Shown piece after piece: positions 57,801-64,000 of a stretch of DNA of 64,000 nt. Numbering within the stretch: the first letter of the stretch is position 1; every line of letters begins with the position of its first letter. The position numbers and the translations under genes are program-made. The stretch comes from Chrysogorgia sp. JL179-B06 (lineage: Eukaryota; Cnidaria; Anthozoa; Scleralcyonacea; Chrysogorgiidae): NCBI GenBank assembly GCA_035772405.1, contig JAYKKM010000437.1, positions 8,154,501 through 8,218,500 of the forward strand, written 5' to 3'. A model generated the notes under the pieces. It worked only from the letters and a program-made list of their open reading frames with translations. It searched no databases and had not been told where the DNA came from.

Positions 57801-59188
57801 AAAGAAGATAATGACCTTTCACCAGAATGCAGCATCAACTTTATATCCAGCCCTGTTGACTTGACAGCAGTAATGTTTGCTACTTCCCAAGACAGCACCA
57901 TGAATCTACTGAAAGACACCATTTTTAACAGGTGGCCTCCTTTCAGAAAGCTGCAAGAGCTGTGGGAGTTTTGGGAACTTTAGATGCGACCTTGTACTGG
58001 AAGATGGCCTTGTCCTGAAAGGCAACAAGATTATCATTCCAAAATCAATGAGAAATCAAGTTCTACAAGCAATCCATATGGGACACCAGAGCGAAACCAA
58101 ATGTATCCTTCTTGCCAAAGAATCTGTGTTCTGGCCAGGAATTTCCAATGATATCAGACAGATGGTGAAAGATTGTGAGCTGTGCAACCACCACCATCCT
58201 GCCCAGCCAAAACTACCCGGGAAAAGCTCGGAACTGATATGTTTTAGTTCAACAAGAAGAAGTATTTGATGATTGTCGACTACTATTCCAGGTTCCCGGT
58301 GATCAGACTCCTTAATGATATGACAGCGAACACCATTTGAAATCATTTTACAAGCGTCCTGGCTGAATATCGTTTGCCAGCAAAGATTATCTCTGATTTT
58401 GGACCACAGTACGTCAGTGAGAAGTTCAAAGCAATGTGCAAACAGAGTGGAATCACCCTGGTATTTATAAGTTCCCCATATCACCATCAAGATAACATTT
58501 TAGTTGAGAAGACAATTGGAACTTGTAAGTTTCTCCTATGGAAAGCAGCAGTGAGCAACAAGTGTCCATACACAGCCTTGTGGATGTACCGTACAACTCC
58601 ATTGAACAACCAGTTATTGTTTGGACGAAAACCCCAAACCATGCTCCCAAAGTACCAGAAGTTTCTTGAAATCTAAACACCCTCAAGATGAAGTTTACCA
58701 AGGAGCGAATCAGCAGTGCCAAGTAAAGGTAGCTGAGTTTTACAATAGGAAAGCTGGTAAAGACCGACGAATCCTGAATAATAAGGAACCAGTGTTCGTA
58801 AGAGACACCTTAAGAAACACATGGAAACCAGCTGTTGTATTGACCCCAGTCCACCCAAAGCCCTTGAACCTACTTGGTGGACATCCAGGGTAACGTTTAT
58901 CAGAAAACAAAGGAACACTTGAAACCTAGAAGCAAGAATGGAACTCATCAATTCGGCAGCGATTCGCTACCCAAGATACCAATGGATCCAACACCTAATC
59001 CAGCAGATGTACAGCATATATGCCCACCTTTGGCCAGTGCAACTGAATCCAACCTGGACGAGTCAGTGTCATCTTTGCCAGAGTCAGCAAGAGAACCATG
59101 TAGCCCTATACAGCAAAGCCCAAATCCCATGTCCTTGTCGTTAAGGAGGGAAATGTTTCATACCAGCCAAAGACCCAGACTATACTAG
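54897..59188 (+). pseudogene. gag-pol remains, copy D
   Basis: Gag 54,897-55,788; protease 55,815-56,387 (VDTGAD near 56,041); reverse transcriptase 56,613-57,148, catalytic box GIADDIVVCG; RNase H 57,327-57,983; integrase 58,048-58,676, lacking the same 18 bp as copy A near 58,612; tail 58,874-59,188. Shared lesions as in A-C. Confidence 0.85.
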
Positions 59189-59412
59189 AGCAGGACGGGT
59201 CACAAAAATTCCAGCTAACTTTAGAGATTAATTTAATAAAATAGTAGAAATAATAGATGAACAAATAACATTGATTTTATTAAAATCCCAAAAATTCCAG
59301 CTAAGTTTAGAGATTTATTTAATAAAAAAATTAATTTAATTTAATAAAATATTAGAGAACTATTTAGATGGACAAATAACATTGATTTTATTAGTTAAGA
59401 TAAAGAGGGAGA

Positions 59413-59633
59413 TGTCATAGTATTGTATTTAATATATGTATTAATTATTCTTTCTTAACTCCCCCTGAAAACTTCCATATATATAGACATGGGTAGGCTG
59501 GCACTGAATCATGTATATTTCACAGATCATGTATATTTCACTTCGCCTGTTGCTACAGGTATAGTTTGAACCCAGCTAGAATAAAGAGAAAAACAACTAC
59601 AATAGTGTTTGTTATTTTACCTATATCACGACA
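59413..59633 (+). repeat. 3' LTR, copy D
   Basis: 221 bp, preceded by the polypurine tract AAAGAGGGAGA and followed by AGAGG. Confidence 0.9.
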
Positions 59634-60793
59634 AGAGGAAATTGCAGAAAACGGCTGAAAATTTCGTGTAAACAACGAAATCTTTGTATGGATAGAGGAT
59701 CTGAAGCAGAGTCGCGTCGCTGCTTAATATTATAGGAAATGACTATACATGTACTGTACATGAGAGTATCGGTTTTATCCCGAAAATCCTCTCTTAGCAG
59801 GCCGGCTCTGAAGTCTGAATCATATATGACAAGAAGCTTATTTGTAAAGTTAAGCGATCTTCGAAAATATAATTCTTATAGCTTTAAGATGTAAAAGCTT
59901 GAAGACCTAAAAAGGACGCTATAAATTCATCGTATATCTTCAATCACCCCTCACTCGAGCAACGACAAGTCTTCCTCCCTGCAATGCGATGACAAAAATC
60001 TTTTTTAAGTTTGATTTTTCAAATAGTAATACAATGAAGCTTTTGAAGTCCGATAGTGAAAACGACTCGTCATTTCAGGTGGACTCCAGGCGGCAAACTA
60101 AACACATATAAAGCATGAATTACAAACTTTATAATTATGCCGAAATTTTATCTCATAAATATATACAGCTAACGCTGTGGGGGCAATCGACAAGTCTGCC
60201 TGCATGGAAATTAATGCTTGTGGAATCGAATCCCACTGAGACTATTTATCTTTTCAATTTCTTTTCTCTTTCGAAGTATTCGGTTATTTCTTTTCCTTTC
60301 CCTTTTATTTATTTCTAATTCCATTTTACTTTCTTTACATTCACTGAAAAACGGAACCAAACGGTAAACAAACAACAACTAGGTTTACCTTGTCCTTGGA
60401 TATCACACATTACAGTACTTCATGCTAGTAACTATATAGTTATAAAACTGCCTCTATTTCATCTGGCACTAAGTCTAGTCTAAGTAACCTGGTAATTGAT
60501 GGAGCTACGCAGATAAATACAGACACCAACCCCATGCCTCGATCTGTCTTTTCTGACAATATCATAGCCATCGAGGTGGATCATGCCATCTCAGTTATGT
60601 TTGCATCCAGTCTTGTCTCATTAAAAGCAATTAGCTCAATGTATTTATAATAATAATAATAATAATACTTTATTACTTAATATAGCGCACTCTCCAAAAA
60701 TGCCCAAATGCGCTTTACATGCATACAATATACATATACATAAACACTAACTAATATGTATTGTAGTCAAAGTCTATATAGATAATAAAACAA

Positions 60794-63487
60794 TTAAGAA
60801 TATGATAATTTAAAAAGATGTGTCTTAAGTTTCTGCTTAAAAATCACAACACTAGAACTACACTTAATAGCCATAGGTAATTTGTTCCACATATAAGGAG
60901 CGCAAACTGAGAACGCTCTTGACCCATACGACTTTGTATGATATGATGGCTGGCAAAAAAGCAACTTGTCAGCAGATCTGAGAGCTCTCTTTGGAGCATA
61001 AGGTACAAGCAGTTCACTTAGGTACATTGGTGCTATACCATTAACTATTTTGTAAGTAAATAACAAAATCTTGAAAGTGATACGCTGTTGTACTGGAAGC
61101 CAGTGCAATTCCATAAGCAAAGGCGTGATATGATCAGCCTTACGTGACAAGGATATGAGCCTTGCAGCCGCGTTGAGAGCATATTGTAAACGTTGAATTA
61201 AGTAGCTAGGCAGGCCATACAATAAAGAATTACAACTATCAATTCTAGACATGACAAACGCATTAACCAGTGTCTTTGTCGATTCAATACTAAGGTATCT
61301 GCGAACTTGGGAAATGTTCCTAATGTTAAAGAAGGCAGACTTGCAGATTTCACTGATATGCTTCTCAAAGTTCATTGTGTTATCGAACACAACTCCGATG
61401 TTACGCGCAGATGGGGTTGGAGAAACTAACGAGTTTCCAACAGTCATAGATTCCAACGATGGTCGTGGGCGATGCTTCGAGTGCAAAATCAGGAGCTCCG
61501 TCTTATCATTGTTCATCTTCAGATTGTTATACAGCATCCACCGATTAATATCGCGTACACACGCTTCAACTCGTTCCCGGGATAGTTCCATATCTCCCAA
61601 CACGGATGACTTGAATGTTAAGTAAATTTGTGTGTCATCAGCATACATATGATATGAGATACCATGACGACGCATTACATTACTAAGAGGATTGGTATAC
61701 AGCAGATATAAAATCGGGCCAAGAACAGATCCTTGCGGTACTCCGCATGTTAGTGGACGACTGGAAGATTTATTATTCTCGATAACCACGAGCTGCCTAC
61801 GATCGCAAAGATATGACTTAAACCATTTATGTGCAGTGCCCTCAATCCCGTAGCAGTTAGACAATCTAGAAAGTAGTATTCCATGGTCGACCGTGTCGAA
61901 GGCCGCTGAAAGGTCAAGCAACAAGAGAATGACACATCTGCCATCGTCTAAGGCACGCAGGATATCGTTCTGCACTTTGATGAGCGCAGACTCAGTACTG
62001 TGGCCGGTCTTGTACGAACTCTGGAACAATTCTTGAAGATTATTGTCACACAGATGGTTGTTGAGTTGAGATGCAACAGTTTTCTCACAGGATTTTGAGA
62101 GGAACATCAAGTTGGATACTGGTCTGAAGTTCTTAAAAAGCTCATAGTCCAGTGATGCCTTTTTGAGAAGCGGTTTAAGTAAAGCCTCCTTCATATCCTT
62201 AGTCATCACACCATGTTCTAGCGAAAAATTCACAACCTTGGTCACAAACGGTAACAACAGGTCCCAGCAGCCCATTAAGATCGATGCAGGGATGGGATCC
62301 AGAGCACATGACCTACGACATGCAGATCTAATGAGGTTGGACAGTTCCTCAATTGTAACTGGCTCAAACTCGCAGAGTTTAGTACCATTGTAACGTTGAG
62401 GCTCAGGAAATTGGTCATCTATCGTGTTCCTTTCCAGCTGCAGCTCTTCGCGTATTGCTGAAATCTTGTTAATGAAAAAGTCGGCAAATGCATTTGCAAG
62501 AGATTCGTTATTGTCAGAATGAGGTAATTTATTCTCAGCCTTTCGATGAAGCAACTTATCAAAATTAGAAAACAAACTCCTGGGATCAGAATGATTTTCT
62601 TCGATAACAGTAGAGTAGTAACCCATCTTGGCATCAAATATACATTTATTGACCAGATTACACTGACCAACGTACAATTCACGGTGCACAGGGAGTCCAG
62701 ATGCTCGCCAACGTCGCTCGAGTTTCCGACGCTTCTGTTTCTCGGCCCTGATCACATCCGTATACGAAGGGGCAGCTGGACGCAATGTAATAGTGTGCTT
62801 CTTTAGTGGTGCATGTTTATCCAGTAAGTCAGATAGAACCGTGTTGTATCTGCAAGTGAGAGTGTCTAAATCACCACCCTCACTATCTGGATCTGTTAGG
62901 CGAGAGTTCATGATATCATCACGCAGTTGTCCCATATCAATCGACTTGATCTTACGATAAAAAACCTCCTTTCTCTCAAAAACCTTCTTTGGAATAGACA
63001 GCGTACAGCGAACAGCTAAATGATCAGAGATTACAGGATCAAAGACTGTGAAATTTCTAGCCACATCTTCTTCAGCCCTGGTAATGATCAAGTCAAGTGT
63101 GTGACCACTCTTGTGTGTCGATTCTGCGATGTGTTGTTTGAGGTTAAATACATCTAGCAGGTTGAGAAATCGCGAGGCAACAGGATCTTTGTCGTCTTCA
63201 ACATGAAAGTTGAAATCTCCAGCCATCAACAGTGCGCCTGAAGCAGTAACAAGATCTTCCAGAAGTCTTGGAAATTCTTCGAAGAACAAGGGGAGAGAGC
63301 TATTGTTAGACTTGGACGGCGGTGGGCGATATACAATGACGACACGCAAACTAGAAGACGAATGCTTCATAAGAAGATCTGTAAACTCAAATGATTTGAA
63401 TTTGGTTTTTATACAAGATTGTTTTTGAAACTTCAAGACATTTTTGTAGACCAACGCTACGCCGCCACCTCGGCGCCCTCTAGGCAC
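60794..63487 (-). pseudogene. LINE ORF2-type endonuclease/reverse transcriptase, long frame
   Basis: An uninterrupted frame of 897 codons. Residues 1-170 are the later endonuclease blocks (GGGVALVY, VVIVYRPP, GDFNFHVED, SGHTLDLIITR, ISDHLAVRC). Reverse transcriptase spans about 430-700 with FRPVSNL, LLLDLSAAFDTVDH (about 521), GVPQGSVLGP (about 579) and the catalytic YADD (about 613). The C-terminus ends SFSVCAPYMWNKLP-like, typical of L2/CR1 relatives. The first codon of the frame is GTG, not a start: real coding sequence continues upstream in another frame, so the element is broken at about 63,500 although the polymerase part is intact. Confidence 0.85.
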
Positions 63488-63499
63488 ACTATAAAGCTC

Positions 63500-63990
63500 G
63501 TACCCCGTAGGACAAACGTCACGTATGATTTAACAGGTAAAGATTTATTCCGGATGGATCTTGTGTTCAGAACAGCAAATTCCATAGATTTAGCTCTATT
63601 GATGATCACTGAGCTTGGTTGGCATTTGATCTTAATGAGATTGTAATTATTCATGGACACATTACAGTGAACATGACTTCGTCGTAGTTCATTGCTTTTC
63701 CTAATGGCGTCTGTTTGAAGCTTCAAACATAGCGAAGAACACAGCGAAGAACTGTACTTTCCAAAGCCTGTAACAGATGTAATAGGTCTTTGCTTGAGAG
63801 CCCCCGCTCTACAACCACGGCGGGTAGATTTTACGATGCCACATTCCCCTAACGACTGCCAAATCTTGCAATCAATTCTTGGAGCAACACGCATCGAGTT
63901 AATAATCTTTGACAGAGCAGTTCTCGAATAAATAATAGTAACCATACTACCAGAATATAAATGAAAGTAGTTATACAGGTCCAAGAACAA
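63500..63990 (-). pseudogene. LINE upstream coding part with damaged endonuclease start
   Basis: The frame includes EFAVLNTRSIRNKSLPVKSY, the opening block of APE endonucleases. It then jumps, with a frame change near 63,520, to sequence equivalent to the block just before GGGVALVY. The stretch that normally carries the catalytic Glu (TETWL-type) is missing, implying a deletion of several tens of codons. Confidence 0.6.
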
Positions 63991-64000
63991 ATTAAACGAT

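Larger units (their letters stand above)
54511..59633 (+). mobile_element. Ty3/Gypsy LTR retrotransposon copy D (defective)
   Basis: 5' flank ACAGG (one change from AGAGG), expanded 5' LTR 54511-54851, primer-binding site 54852, 3' LTR 59413-59633, AGAGG 59634-59638. Confidence 0.9.
23088..60648 (+). repeat. tandem segmental array of four 9.2-10.4-kb units
   Basis: The anchor AGGGCCAAAG starts at 23088, 33511, 42877 and 52061. Each unit contains, in order: an AAAAT microsatellite, a foldback MITE, a SINE fragment, a small ORF, a palindrome, a Ty3/Gypsy element, a LINE endonuclease fragment and a TTAA-flanked MITE (lost in unit 4). Unit 1 is longer because of an insertion of about 1.9 kb (24,174-26,092). 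Unit 4 is interrupted at 60,648 by a LINE. Left of 23,088 the sequence differs, so this is the array edge. Confidence 0.9.
60649..64000 (-). mobile_element. L2/CR1-like LINE inserted into array unit 4
   Basis: The array sequence CAATGTATTTAT (60,638-60,649) is interrupted where units 2 and 3 continue TTGACATTG. The insert begins, on the minus strand, with a (TTA)n 3' tail (60,649-60,670), a 3' untranslated region of about 120 bp, and a long coding region running off the window. Confidence 0.85.

Noticed and set aside
27478..59633. An active Ty3/Gypsy element
   Set aside because: Every copy shares stops and frame breaks in pol, and copies A and C lack required ends.

Overview
The window reads as an AT-rich metazoan chromosome segment, most like a cnidarian or similar marine invertebrate. 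It holds no recognisable ordinary host gene and consists almost entirely of mobile or virus-derived DNA. The organism call is an inference from the mix of Polinton/adintovirus-type polymerase, Penelope-like elements (PLEs) with hammerhead ribozymes, L2/CR1-like LINEs and Ty3/Gypsy elements.

Region 1 (1-9,519) is the right part of a compact DNA-virus-like element, cut by the window edge. Plus-strand genes encode a small membrane protein, a tail-fibre/lectin-like protein, two tiny lipid- or membrane-type proteins and a BRO-N/VRR-NUC/zinc-finger fusion. A minus-strand pair follows: thymidine kinase and a two-frame zinc-finger protein. A plus-strand cluster then encodes three small membrane proteins, a zinc-ribbon VLTF3-like candidate and a family-B DNA polymerase with an endonuclease-VII-like insert, broken into two frames. 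Cluster ends carry hairpin plus T-tract signals, and a 23-bp direct repeat sits in the divergent promoter. No capsid, integrase, ATPase or protease gene lies in the visible part.

Region 2 (9,520-15,550) is gene-poor: a transposase-like remnant, a 0.3-kb duplication, and a 0.9-kb higher-order minisatellite built on a 10-bp word.

Region 3 (15,330-20,640) alternates (TA)n tracts with retroelement ends: a possible decayed ribozyme end, five nearly identical 276-bp units each carrying a tRNA-Ala-like sequence, a PLE fragment with a well-formed type I hammerhead ribozyme, and a second PLE whose 3' end is present as an inverted pair with a hammerhead motif in each arm.

Region 4 (20,640-23,087) holds a long palindrome and fragments of L2/CR1-like LINEs.

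Region 5 (23,088-60,648) is a tandem segmental array of about four 9.2-10.4-kb units. Each holds a dead Ty3/Gypsy element (copies A-D) at the same target-site duplication (AGAGG, ACAGG on one side of D), plus MITEs, palindromes, a LINE endonuclease fragment and a small ORF with a signal-peptide-like start. The units share inactivating lesions, so one insertion died and was then amplified. Later mosaic exchange, a 189-bp inversion and unit-specific palindromes mark further rearrangement.

Region 6 (60,649-64,000) is an L2/CR1-like LINE on the minus strand inserted into the last array unit, with a long reverse-transcriptase frame but a damaged endonuclease.
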